Positions 1-10,363 of a DNA stretch of 64,000 nt are shown one piece after another; the stretch's first letter is position 1, and the number at the start of each line of letters is the position of its first letter. The notes under the pieces were generated by a model, which did not search any database, had not been told where the DNA came from, and saw only the letters and a list, made by a program, of their open reading frames with translations. This DNA is from Fereydounia khargensis (Eukaryota > Basidiomycota > Ustilaginomycetes > Urocystidales > Fereydouniaceae), in assembly GCA_026413255.1 (NCBI GenBank), contig JAOCZO010000008.1, positions 62,001 through 126,000 on the forward strand. The letters are read 5' to 3'. The translations under genes were made by a program, and so were the position numbers.

Positions 1-922
1 CGTGGTTTCCGGGGCTGTCAGGAGGGGTAGGAGCGGATTTGGGCTCAGCTGTGATGGCATTATCAAACAAAGGCACCCCCGTGCCGGCTCCCTCAGATGG
101 AGCGTCAGCAGCATCTTTCGCCTTTGCGCCTTCTTCTTGCTCCTTCTTTGCGGTTGCGATCGACGCTGCCGCTGGGAGCATCCGTTCCTTGGCAGTCTCA
201 TACATGATGTCTGAAAAAGTCGAGGCTTCAGACGCGTGTCCTAGCGAAGTAGGTGGCTGTTCCGGTAGCTGCCAGGCTCCGCGTTCGCCGGTGATCTGAG
301 CTTGAAGCATGGACACTTTGCTTGAGATGGTACCAGTCTTGGATCGAGCTGCTACTGTAGCTCGGTAGGATGGTTTCGGGATCTCTTCTGCGCCCTTGCT
401 TGGTGGTTCGAACATGCTCCTCAGGTTACCGACGCGAGAGGGACCCTTGCCGTCAATCTGGATTGGCTCGTGATTGCTGCCGCGAGTTGTGGCGGTTCCA
501 TCCTCATCCTCGAATGGAGTCGCAAAGAGGTTGGTGACTGATGGGGCAGTGAATGTCCTCCCCCTCATGGTGGGGCGAGCAGTAGCGCCACCATCGGTGT
601 CAAAGTCTGAGGCAGACTGAGAGGGGTCGGAGCCATCAAGGGCATCTACAAAGTCGTCGATGGTGCCATAGCCGAATCCGACATCAGCCTTGCGGAGGGT
701 ACCGGCTTGGCTAGATTCGGTAAAGGAGCCACCGGTGCGCTGGGCCTGAATGTATTCGCGGAGAGACTCGGAGTTGACGGTCCCGGTGAAGGCACATGAG
801 AGATGGGAGGGCTTGGGAGGAGGTGGCGGCTTGGATATCGTTCCAGAGCGAGATGAGATGGATGCTGCAGGAGAAGGCGAGCGGGGCGGGATGGCCTCGG
901 GCATGCGCTGAGTCTCTGTCAT
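1..922 (-). CDS. Unknown disordered protein, N-terminal part only
   Basis: An open frame runs from an ATG at 922 leftwards off the window edge, giving about 307 residues without a stop. It starts MTETQRMPEAIPPRSPSP and soon has a proline run (KPPPPPKP) of the kind SH3 domains bind. The rest is rich in serine, threonine, proline and acidic residues, with no domain I recognise. Cytoskeletal or signalling scaffolds often look like this, but that is only a guess. The function is unknown because the C-terminal part lies outside the window. An upstream coding exon cannot be excluded. Confidence 0.7.
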   Translation of the reverse strand, partial: MTETQRMPEAIPPRSPSPAASISSRSGTISKPPPPPKPSHLSCAFTGTVNSESLREYIQAQRTGGSFTESSQAGTLRKADVGFGYGTIDDFVDALDGSDPSQSASDFDTDGGATARPTMRGRTFTAPSVTNLFATPFEDEDGTATTRGSNHEPIQIDGKGPSRVGNLRSMFEPPSKGAEEIPKPSYRATVAARSKTGTISSKVSMLQAQITGERGAWQLPEQPPTSLGHASEASTFSDIMYETAKERMLPAAASIATAKKEQEEGAKAKDAADAPSEGAGTGVPLFDNAITAEPKSAPTPPDSPGNH

Positions 923-2048
923 TCCGCCGAGAAAGCTGCTGCTTTCCCAAAGAGAGGGAGGAATAAAGATGGAGAGACGAATGGAGATACGAGACTGACT
1001 TAAGCTCGAATCACTCAGAGAGTCTGTTGAAAACCTTTACGGAAAGAATGCATGGGAGCCCCGATGGATCGAGAGTCGCGGTTTCAAGTCGGCCGGAGAA
1101 GGAGACGTTGAGAGAGAGAGAAATGCGAAAGGATATGCTCCAGGTTTAGATTTAGTGTGTGATGTGACTGTATGAGATGCGAGCCGAGATAGAGCGAGAG
1201 AGACGGCCAAAGCTGGTGAGTGGCTGGCAGAGAGCGTGGTAAAGAAGGAGGGTGGGGGTCGATGTTGTTGATCAACGGCAAGGCCGCTGGTATGGCAGAG
1301 ATGCTCGAATGCGTGGCTAGCGTGTGAGAATGTGATCTATGAGAGAGAGAGAGAGGAGAAGAAGCGGCGTGATAGTGAAGAGAGCTCGGAATAAGGATAG
1401 AATTGGAGGGGATGAAAGGGTGAAGGTAGACCTAATCGAGCTCGAGGCAGTTGAGCGTTTGGGGGCTCTGCTAAGCTTGGCTGGTTGCTCGCCTGGCCCA
1501 CGTACTGTGCTTTCTCGGTGGGTTGGTGGGTGTGCATCTAAAACGTTGGACCCCTGTCTCAGGCCTCGGCAACGCATTGACGCGTTTGAATCGGGCTCAC
1601 TGCTGTAACTCACCCGTGTTGCTGTGTTTCTTTGGGAAGCTGAGCGCGCGCCGCCCCTGCCTTAGCAGCCTCACTGCACCTTGACTGCCGACCGTTGCCT
1701 CCACATGCGCTTCCCCTTTCCAGACCAGAGCCAATCTTCTCGGCCGCAGCCTGTTTGCTCCACACATGGTCTGTAAGTTAGTCCACACCATCTCAGGCTA
1801 CTGCGCAAGAAGGTAAATGTACAGAATGTGAAAGAAATGTCCATTGAAGAGCCGAAAGAGGGCCCAAGCTCTAGGTATCAGTCTATCTAATACAAGCACG
1901 AGATTACACATATCTGCTACGATACACGGTTTAACTACTGTTCTGTTCTGCACTGGACCGGAAATAGTCATCGTTCGGAGACGAGGCACTCTCGGCCTGG
2001 GATATCAAGATGAACACGATTCAGGGCATTTGAGGCAAGCAACAGGCC
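923..2048. other. Intergenic region, promoter side of the left-edge gene
   Basis: No convincing gene. Purine-rich GA tracts lie near 1100-1130, 1185-1205 and 1340-1360, on the promoter side of the left-edge gene. The rightmost part is the 3' flank of the zinc-finger gene. Confidence 0.5.
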
Positions 2049-3881
2049 CTAGAATGTGCTCGCATAGGTGGAAAGAGCATTCCAGGCTGCAATGGGAAGC
2101 GGAGACACAGCATCAGACGGCCATTCGCCCGACACCTCGGGCTGCTGGTTCCACTCGCTGCCCTTGACCTGCTCAGAGTCGAGCGCGAGTGCGGGGGATG
2201 GCAGCATGATGAGGCTGCCAGCCTCCATGAACCTGTCCGTGGCCGGAGCCTGGAGCTCCGAATGGCTACTGATTTCGCCAGTCGTAGGTGTCGTAACTGC
2301 TTCCAGGCTCTCTACCGAAAAATCCGACCCGCCACTCTCGGACCTTGTTCCAGGGAAATACGTCCCAGCTTCCGTATCGCCCCGGCCGCCGTAGGCTGAA
2401 CCTGACGTAGAGGGGCGGGGCGTCTGGCCGTACTCAGCCCCGATCTGTTGGTGCCAGTACATGGGTGTGCTGGAGGCAATCGTGGCTGACGACTGGATCG
2501 AGGAAGAGGAGGACGATGGGATGTGCGCCGCAGCTGGGACACCGCCTGCGAGGCTGGCATACGAGGTCTCTCCTGGTGTCGCTCGAGTCCAGGAAGCTTC
2601 CGAATAGGATGAAAACCTAGCGACATCTCCTCGTGCACCAGAAATAGACCGTGCCATTGGCCAGATTTCACTCCGAGATCGAGAGCCTCGCACTTGCGTG
2701 CCAGACTCAAAGCCAGCAGCGGGACTGTTTGGCCACTCAGGTGAGACTACGTGACCCGATGAACTGCCAAGGTTGGATGCTGGCGATAGGGGGGTCACTC
2801 CCGATGCCGTGAACGCGAATCCTGTGCCGGAATGCTGGGAATAGTGAGACGACACAAGATGCTGCTGGCCGTGGAAATGAGGAGAGAACTGAAGCGACTG
2901 CTGGGGCTGGTACATCGTGTGCTGAGAATAGCCTGATCCGAAAGGGTGAGCCAACGACCCGGCGATGGGCATCTGCGGCGAGCCCAGGCGATAGTCGAGC
3001 GATGGTGAAGCGGCACCATCCGACCTGCTTTGTTGAGCGGCAGGACTGTGCGTCGAAGACGAGGCGGATAGACCTGCGTCGAGGAACCCGTCGTTGGCTG
3101 CACCAGTGTAGATGCACTGTGCACCAACCTTGTTGATGCAGCGAGAGCAGGGCGTCGCTCCATCGCAGCGAAGTTTGGCCCGCTTGCAAGGAAGGCAGGC
3201 ACGCTCAGAGCGAGACAATGCAGCTGTCTGGCGATTCGTCTTGGTTTTCGACGACCGATTGCCTGATCGTGACAGGGAAGACGTATCATGCGTTGCCGCA
3301 TGAGTGAGGGTGTGACGATGCATCACGTCTTGGCGACGGAAGGTCTTGCCACAGATTGAACAGGGATACTTGGTATCCTCGCTGTGTGTAGCTTGATGTC
3401 CTGCAGAAAGAAAACGATCAGAATCTCGTGGATGACAGGTTAAATGATGGTGGAATACAACTTACTGGACATGTGCTCGTGCCTATGCGATGCGATGGAT
3501 GAGTAAAACGAGTTATTAATTGATCAGTATCAATATAAACCTGCCTGGCCGTAACTTGAGGAGCCCGACTTACCTCTTGAACTGTTTGCCACAAACAAAG
3601 CAAGCGAATGGCGGCTTGGGCTTGGAGCTAATACGGCCACGTCGCTTGGGTGCAGGTTTGGCGGCGCTGGATGGTGATGATGAGGAGGAGGCAGCGGCAG
3701 GTGCAGCAGAAGGCATTCCGGTGGGCATACCAATCAGACCTGCCGAAAAACTGTGATCCCACGAAGGAGTATTGAAAGAGACACCTGCTGCCGAGCTTGT
3801 CGCAGCGCTGTCGGGGGCTGGCATGGGTACAGGCGTATCAAACATGTCGTACTGGAAGGTGGACGTAGGTGGCAGACTCAT
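2049..3881 (-). CDS. Transcription factor with two C2H2 fingers plus a Zn2Cys6 cluster
   Basis: Model: exons 3881-3574, 3482-3466 and 3400-2049, 558 residues, all junctions GT-AG and in phase. Finger 1 has ligands C94, C97, H110, H114 and finger 2 has C122, C125, H138, H142, both with the classical C-x2-C-x12-H-x3-H spacing. A fungal Zn2Cys6 cluster follows (C177, 180, 187, 193, 196, 204). The remaining 350 residues are serine/proline/glutamine-rich, as in activation regions. The middle exon is only 17 bases and supplies the DNA-reading helix of finger 1; without it finger 1 has no histidines. The family predicts a nuclear DNA-binding regulator; targets are unknown. Over 5 kb of gene-free DNA lies upstream. 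Confidence 0.88.
3466..3482 (-). other. 17-base microexon of the C2H2/Zn2Cys6 gene
   Basis: It is flanked by an AG acceptor on its 5' side and a GTAAGT donor on its 3' side. It encodes the HEHMS segment and shares a codon with each neighbouring exon. Joined in frame it gives the exact C2H2 spacing, which supports the call. Confidence 0.85.
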
Positions 3882-6800
3882 GGTCGCGAGCAGTTGGAGC
3901 GTGGCTCAGCTAAGTCGGCGGGTGGAATGATCTATTTCAGCAGTCAATAAAAGAATCAAAGGTTGGCCGAGGTGATGCGGAATGCAAGTGTGCGACCGAG
4001 ACAGCGGTGGGCCATCTGATATTCAAAGGTATTGTTCCGGGGAAGGGGCCGATGATGGAGAGGGAGAATGGATCCGGAGGTACAAAGTGTGGTGGGGAGG
4101 AGAGGGGGGGTGGGAAATGGGATCAAGGTTGCAAGATGAGATACATATACAGATGGAGAGAGCGGAAGGGAAAAAGCGAGGAGGTATGGGGAGAATGACA
4201 GCCTCGGGGGAACAGGGATTGGATGGCAGAGCAGGGCAGAAGGATGCGGTACGCTGGCACGCTCGTGTGGTGGACTGATTGGGTTAACTTAGGCTCAGTG
4301 CCGCGGAGGAACACACCAGAGACTTCATCTCGTGCCTGTGTGAAGCGAAGCGGTTGTCAGGGACGAGGAGAGAACGGAAGCAGCGGCAGCAGCAGCAGCA
4401 GGCCAAAGAGAGAACAGGAACCATTGACACAATCACGATCACGAGCGATCAGCTGCCACTCTTTGAGTGCAGATGCCAGCAGCGGCAGTGGCAGAGGCAG
4501 AAACAATTGCTGCTGCTGCTGCTGCTGGAACGACATCTGCGGCTCGTCTCCGCCAACTTGGCAAGGGCTATTCCCGTCACCGTCGCCATCACATTGAGAT
4601 TTAGTGTCTATATCGTGTCGGAGTTCGGGGTGCGTTGAAAGACATGACCCAGTAGTGCAACATGTCTTCCTACCAGGATGCACCCAGATGGCGACGCAAG
4701 CCGAAGGCTGAGGGAGGCGAGGATGGAGGGTTGAATGGTGGCCGTGCTCTCGCGTGTGTTTGGGGTTCTGGTTCTAAAACCCAGTGATACGGCACAGGCT
4801 GCAATGCAGTATCAGTATGAGGGGATGCTGCCAGTGCTGCTACAGTGGGAGCGATCGCCGAAACTAGAAACGCACATGGGCAGCGCGGGCAGAACAGGCA
4901 GAAAGGGTTGGAGACAACAAAGAAAAGTTAGGCGAGGAGACACATGGGAACCAACTTGGGGGGAAAACGAAAGCGAGGCGACGGTTGGATAAGCTACACT
5001 TGACTTGCGCACATTCTGTCTGTGACGAGACGACAAGTCAAGTGCGGAACTGACTGCCCAACTGCCTGGCTACAGAGTTCTCCGTGGAGATGAGCTGCTC
5101 TGCCACTGCAACTGCAACTGCCACTGCCACGAGCCAGTCTGCCACCCAGCTAGCCGGGCAAGTTTTAGATGTACGGTTATGCAGAGGGAATGCGACAAGT
5201 GAGACATGGCTCGCGAGGGGTCGCCGGAGCAGCTGGTGATAGATCTCTCCAGGTTTGGCTAGGCTGGATTAGAGTGCACTACAGGGCTGCTAACATGCCA
5301 CCCTGTTCTGTTCCATGCAGCCACCCTTTGCCAGTTGACGCTCACGCTCAAGCTGCGTTTGATGCACATGCAGCAAGGCAGGAGGCAAGTAGACAGACTG
5401 ACCGCTGACATTCAGCCTGAAAGCGAGTGCAGTTGAGAAACCAGCAGCGCACTGTACTGTAATCTTTGCAGCCCGAAATAGACACTCGAGCAGTCAAAGA
5501 GGATCTTTCCGGAGGTCACAGACCGAAGACAAGACAGCTCAACCGCTGCGTCACGCACTACGGAAGTCCACTCCCGGCCATTTTGATCACTCAATCCCGC
5601 TAGCTTACGCCCGAGCCGGAAATCGACAGGGAGGCTCGAGGGAAGGGTCAGGTCAGGGCTCCAAGAAGCGAAAGCACAGCATCCTCCCATTGTTGACGAA
5701 AACAATAGCCCGAGGAACAATGAACAGGGCGAGCCGAGCACGATCGATCCATTGACCTCTTGCCTTACCCTTTGCACGCAGCACACAGCTCCGAGCAAGA
5801 AGGGCATGCATGGAGGTTGTGTAAAGGGTGTGTTTGCCTCTCGGAGGAGGGGCAAAACGGGCAAACTGTCAGACTCCAATTCGGGATGTGTCCACATGGT
5901 TGCGGAGAGCAGAGGCGCCTTCCGGTTTGCGTGTCGAAATGCTGTGGCCATGTGCCCTGCAATTCCCGTACAGATTGGTTGATTCATTGATTGATTTGAT
6001 TTGATTCATGGCCCTTGCTTGTTTGAAGACAGACGGGCTGGCAGGCCAGACAGACAGACAGTGCTGGCCCAGAAGCCGCTGCCGTCTTGGGGACAGTCTG
6101 ACGCGCGTGCGTGGGCTGAGGGCTGAAGGCTGAGAAACGTTTCCGGCTGGCTCGACTCCGACCTGCTCCTCCTGTAAATAAAAAACAAAATACAGCAAAC
6201 CCGAAGCCAAGGAACACCGGTGACACTGCAGCCGAGTGCTGCACTCTCTTAAAGTGCAGTCCGTACCGTTCTTCCAATTCTGGCCGTTCGGGGCTGCCCG
6301 TGAGGGGCAGGGTCCAGGCTGCAGCCTAGCTGGGCAGTAGCGCGAACTACTGTGACTAAGTTAGTGCACGAAATGGCCGATCTCTCTTCCTCCCTCTGCC
6401 ACATTCAATTCAGTCACACTGTTTGAAAGCAGAGAGTCGTGTCTAGCCCCCTCTCGCTTTCTACGACTAGTGAGACACATTTGGTGGCGCGCGTCTCTGA
6501 CTTGAAAGGCTTTCATTCGGAAATGCAGTCGATATGCATTCTCGCTTCTCGCTCGTTGGGATCGATGACTACCAGTATCACATGTCCGAACGCATCTGTC
6601 GACTTCATCGCCCGCCCGCTCCTGGTTTGTTTGATCGGAGTCGAGTCTATACAGTACAGTACAGTACACTTCTCACTCCGGACCTCGTCCCTGCTCTGCC
6701 CCGCTCTGTTCTCCCATTGGACGACGTAGTCGGTCTGACAAACATCTGAGAAACCGTGTCCGCGGAAGTCTCTGACCCGACTCAGATCAGCACAGCTTCC

Positions 6801-9468
6801 TTGCATTAGATACTGTACAGTTACAGAATCGGTCAGCTCCTTGATCGAATCGAGCGCGCAAGGACATGACCGAGCGAGCGAGCAACACTGTACAGTATTG
6901 TTTTCCCAGCCCTGAACAAAGGGAACCCGCAAATGAGACGAGCAAGCTTAGTTTAGTAGGCGTGCACATCCGAGTCAATAGCTCACGAGGTGGAACCTGG
7001 ATCGCGTTCTAGTCTTGGTAGATCCAATCACAGAAACAAGTCAAACAGCAAGACGATGCAAAGGCGGGGTCGACAACGACAATGTCGACGTCGAAACACC
7101 GTCAGCCGAGTGCGGCAACCGCGAAGTGATGGATTCCCATGCAAATCCGGTGCTCGCCAAGCAAGCGGTGCAAGATGGGGATCAAGCATCCACAGAACGC
7201 AGGAATCCCTCAATGTGGGTTGTTAGGTCTGTGTGTGATGATAGCATCTTGGTACTGTGTATCGAGGAGGAGGTTTGCAGTGGTGCGACCGTTGGTTGGT
7301 CGCACGTGGAGTCCCCAATCTGCCCCTCTCCGAGCCTGACAGCTTTTTTTTTCTATTTTTTCACCCTTGGCCGCCTGCCTCTCATCTAATGTTCTCGTGT
7401 TCTTGGAAATATTCTTTTCTACCATTGTTCTGGGCAGGCGCGGTTCCCATCCCCCGACGTGGCTCCCACCTTGGCATAGAGCTTGGCGCGCGGTGGCGAT
7501 GACCCTGGTCTCCTTGGCATCCTCACTCAACATTGATGTTTCTTCTCCTCATGTGAGCTAGCTAGACGACATTCTCATTGCAAGGCCAGGACAAAGGGGA
7601 GCGTAGAACAGGGTCCGATGTAATCTGACCCCGACACCGACACCACACACAAAAAGAATTCCGCGGTGTATGGGTGCTCGGTCACAGTACACAAAGTACA
7701 CAGCTGCGCAGCTGGTTGGTTGGTACTTTGGTTGAGCTTACGCCGGAAACGGCAACGTGGCCCAAACCGAGAGGGAATGGGGACCCCTGAGGTCATACGT
7801 ACATACTGCCACACCGAGCGCATGTTCTGGACTCTGGCTGCTAAGCGATCGACCTTCGGTAAATGTCTCATCTGAGCACCGTGCAGCCGGCGATTTCTAT
7901 GCAATGGCGAGATTGCCGGTGTGGTGAGGCGAGGGGCTCTACCGCCCGAGTGTTTTTCCCCGGCCTTGGTTCACGCGCGTTGTCCCCTTTTTCACCGGCA
8001 CGGGCAGCGAGCAAACTACAGCACTGCACAGGAGGACGGCCAATTCCACGACCAAGTCACAGCACGAACTTCGCCTAGAGAGAGGCTAGCGGAGAGGGGC
8101 GAGGGTATAGGGCGACCATGCAAAAGGCCCGCAAACTGGGTTAGCCAATCGTGGCTGAGACGGGGTCGATGGATGATGTTCCGTTGCCTTCCAACACCCT
8201 TGCCGACCTGGACCCAGACCGGTTCGGTCCCGAGCAGCACGGGTGAACAGGAGAAACAATAAGGCCAATCGTCTCCGACTACAGAAGTCCCAGAAGCCGG
8301 TGAAACGAAGACCGACTTACAATCAACACATGGCAAAAAAAAAGCCGCTAGCACATCGCTTGGGCGGGGCTTTTGTATCGGATTGGCGTTGGTGGCGAAC
8401 CCCCTCTTCCAATTAGCGGAGGATTTACAGCCCCGGTTAGGTTCAATCCGAGGACTCCCAGACCTGGAGAGACCTTACCCCTTTGTTGACGGAGATCAGA
8501 CGCCCAGCGCCCCGTGCAAGCGTCATGTTCATCGCCAGAGCTCCATCTATAGTGAAACCCCCGACTCGCCGTTCTTTCACAGTACGCACAACACATCGAG
8601 ACAATGGAGGGCATTCGTCAGTGCGCAGTCAGGAGAACCTGTTGCGTTTCACAAGAGAATCAGCGGTGAAGTAAGGGTTAGTAAGCAAGGAAGCAATTGC
8701 CCAATCAGCTCAGGGCATTCGATACACAGTATCTCAAGGCGTGAAAGACGCTGGGAAGAGCCGATGGCACACGACAGGAACCGAAACGTGGAAAGAGAAG
8801 GACGAACAGATGGCATGTGCGTGAGTGACGTCCAACCGCCGGCAGAGGCCAGGTCACTGGGAGCAAGTTTTGGTGCCTTGCGGTCACGGATGTCGGACCG
8901 CACGTCAAATTTGAAATCAGAAACCGCAAGTACGTAATAGGAGCCATGTGTCCATCGAAGACCGTGCTGCAAAGAACCCTCCAAACAAACAAAGCTCAGC
9001 ACTCAGAAGCCGTGCACTGGCTTTGTCTGCCATTCAAGTACATGTGTGCAAAGGCGTGAGTGAGGTCGGCTTGAAGAGAGGTCGCCCACGCGGATGCCAC
9101 GCTCGAGCTGTCTCTTCCCAGTAGAGACCTTTCAGCCAAATGAACACATCTTTACCCTCCGAGCTGTCCGTGAAGCAAGTATAGTAATTGTCAGTTGCTT
9201 ATGTAGAATAGCAAGACTAACACGAGACAATTGCAAGCGGGAGGAAACACACCGATGCAGAGCAGAATCATGGGCATCACAACGAGTGCTGCCGATGGTC
9301 TGGTGTCACGTGACTAAAATTATAACGGCCGAGACAAATTGCGCCCGTTTGCCCCTCCACTTGGAGAGTGGCTGCGTGACTCTGGTGGTTTTGTTGTCGG
9401 CTATCGCATTGGCCACCATCTCCGAGGAAGCCCTTGGTACTCAAACCATACACGCACGCACACACAAC
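3882..9468. other. 5.6 kb gene-free stretch upstream of the zinc-finger gene
   Basis: I see no coherent protein gene or tRNA here. Open frames such as 5412-5987 (minus) and 8383-8937 (plus) have no recognisable domain or splice structure. The stretch holds CAG/CTG runs (4387-4402, 4508-4527), an imperfect CTGCAA/CTGCCA repeat near 5097-5130, and copies of a TACTGTA/TACAGTA motif (5451-5461, 6650-6667, 6811-6820, 6887-6897). It probably holds the promoter and leader of the minus-strand zinc-finger gene; an unrecognised noncoding RNA is possible. Confidence 0.5.
6650..6667. repeat. (TACAG)n microsatellite
   Basis: Between three and four head-to-tail TACAG units. Related inverted copies (TACTGTACAG) follow at 6811-6820 and 6887-6897. 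Confidence 0.8.
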
Positions 9469-9891
9469 ATGACACCATCCAACAAAGCGCAATCAAACCA
9501 GGGTATTAAGAACGGCTCTGGCAGCGAAGACGACCCTGCGCCCTCGTACGAGACGGCAGTGCGAGAGGGAGCTGGAAGCGGTCAGCCGTCCGTTGTGCCG
9601 TTGCCCGCCACGCCACCACCGCCTGCATCAGTTCCGCAGCGTCAACAGCCTGCTTCACGAGGGCACGTGGTATTCCTGCCCACTACCGACCCGAATGGAC
9701 CCGTCAGGCCGCTTATCCCACAACCGGAGGCCAACATTGGACGCAGAGGGCCGCTGGCTCGCCGCAGGTTCTGTCTCGCTCTCTTCCACGCAGTGCTCAT
9801 CTACCTGCTCATCTGCCTGATCGCAGGCCTCGTCACGGATGCAGCGCTGAAAGAGGGCCACAAGCGCAAGCACCACGGCCACTATCCTTGA
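9469..9891 (+). CDS. Small single-span membrane protein with PSYETA motif
   Basis: 140 residues. I start at ATG 9469 because the in-frame extension to 9094 looks like leader sequence. The N-terminal 100 residues are polar and proline-rich, with an acidic PAPSYETA motif at 24-31. A hydrophobic helix (about 101-122, after RRR) is followed by a short His/Lys tail, so the protein looks nearly tail-anchored with a cytosolic N-terminus. Proteins with P-x-Y motifs beside one membrane helix sometimes recruit WW-domain ubiquitin ligases, but APSY is not a full PPxY, so that role is speculative. Confidence 0.65.
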   Translation: MTPSNKAQSNQGIKNGSGSEDDPAPSYETAVREGAGSGQPSVVPLPATPPPPASVPQRQQPASRGHVVFLPTTDPNGPVRPLIPQPEANIGRRGPLARRRFCLALFHAVLIYLLICLIAGLVTDAALKEGHKRKHHGHYP

Positions 9892-10363
9892 CCCAGCCTG
9901 ACCCTCACCCTCGCCCAGGCACACCACCTCTGTCGCCTCTCCGCCCGATCACGTCTCCTCTGATTCGCTGTCCCCATGACTGTGACTGTTCTGTATCTAG
10001 GTAGCCTCGCTTTTTCATCACACTGTTCGCACTGTATCATAATCATGAATTTTCCTTTATTATTTAACTCCAAGACATGAATAGCGGATGTGACTGTATC
10101 ACATACTTCAGGTGTGATGTGCTGGCTGAAAGCATAGTCGACTTTCGAGTGTAAAAAACGCGTGTCGGATGGCGGTGAGCGTGTGAGCGTGTGAGTGTGT
10201 GTTTGAGGTTGAATGCGCTAACGGTACGCTTGGACCCGTTGGTCGGGCTGCGCATTCTGCATTCGTTGTCACTGCCCGGTCGACCACCACCACCACGATC
10301 ACCACCAAAAGAAGGGCGGCACGGCGAAAGTGGACTTGCATCAAGTTGCCGCTTTTGCCCACC
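9892..10363. other. Intergenic region before ORC2
   Basis: 472 bases holding the 3' flank of the membrane-protein gene and the ORC2 leader. There is a short alternating GTGTGAGC tract near 10178-10202 and an ACC/CACC-rich stretch near 10282-10306. No gene seen. Confidence 0.5.

Noticed and set aside
5412-5987. 191-codon minus-strand open frame in the gene desert
   Set aside because: Composition is irregular, with no domain, no splice partners and many Cys/Trp of the kind seen in random frames.
8418-8440. GGTTCAATCC, a tRNA B-box-like string
   Set aside because: Flanks do not pair into a T arm and no acceptor stem is present.
8383-8937. 184-codon plus-strand open frame
   Set aside because: No ATG at the start of the frame, no recognisable motif and no conserved-looking segment.
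9094-9468. N-terminal extension of the small membrane protein
   Set aside because: The extra residues look like translated leader; the CA-rich context fits ATG 9469 better.
10199-10363. N-terminal extension of ORC2
   Set aside because: Starts without an ATG and resembles leader sequence; ATG 10364 has a good context.
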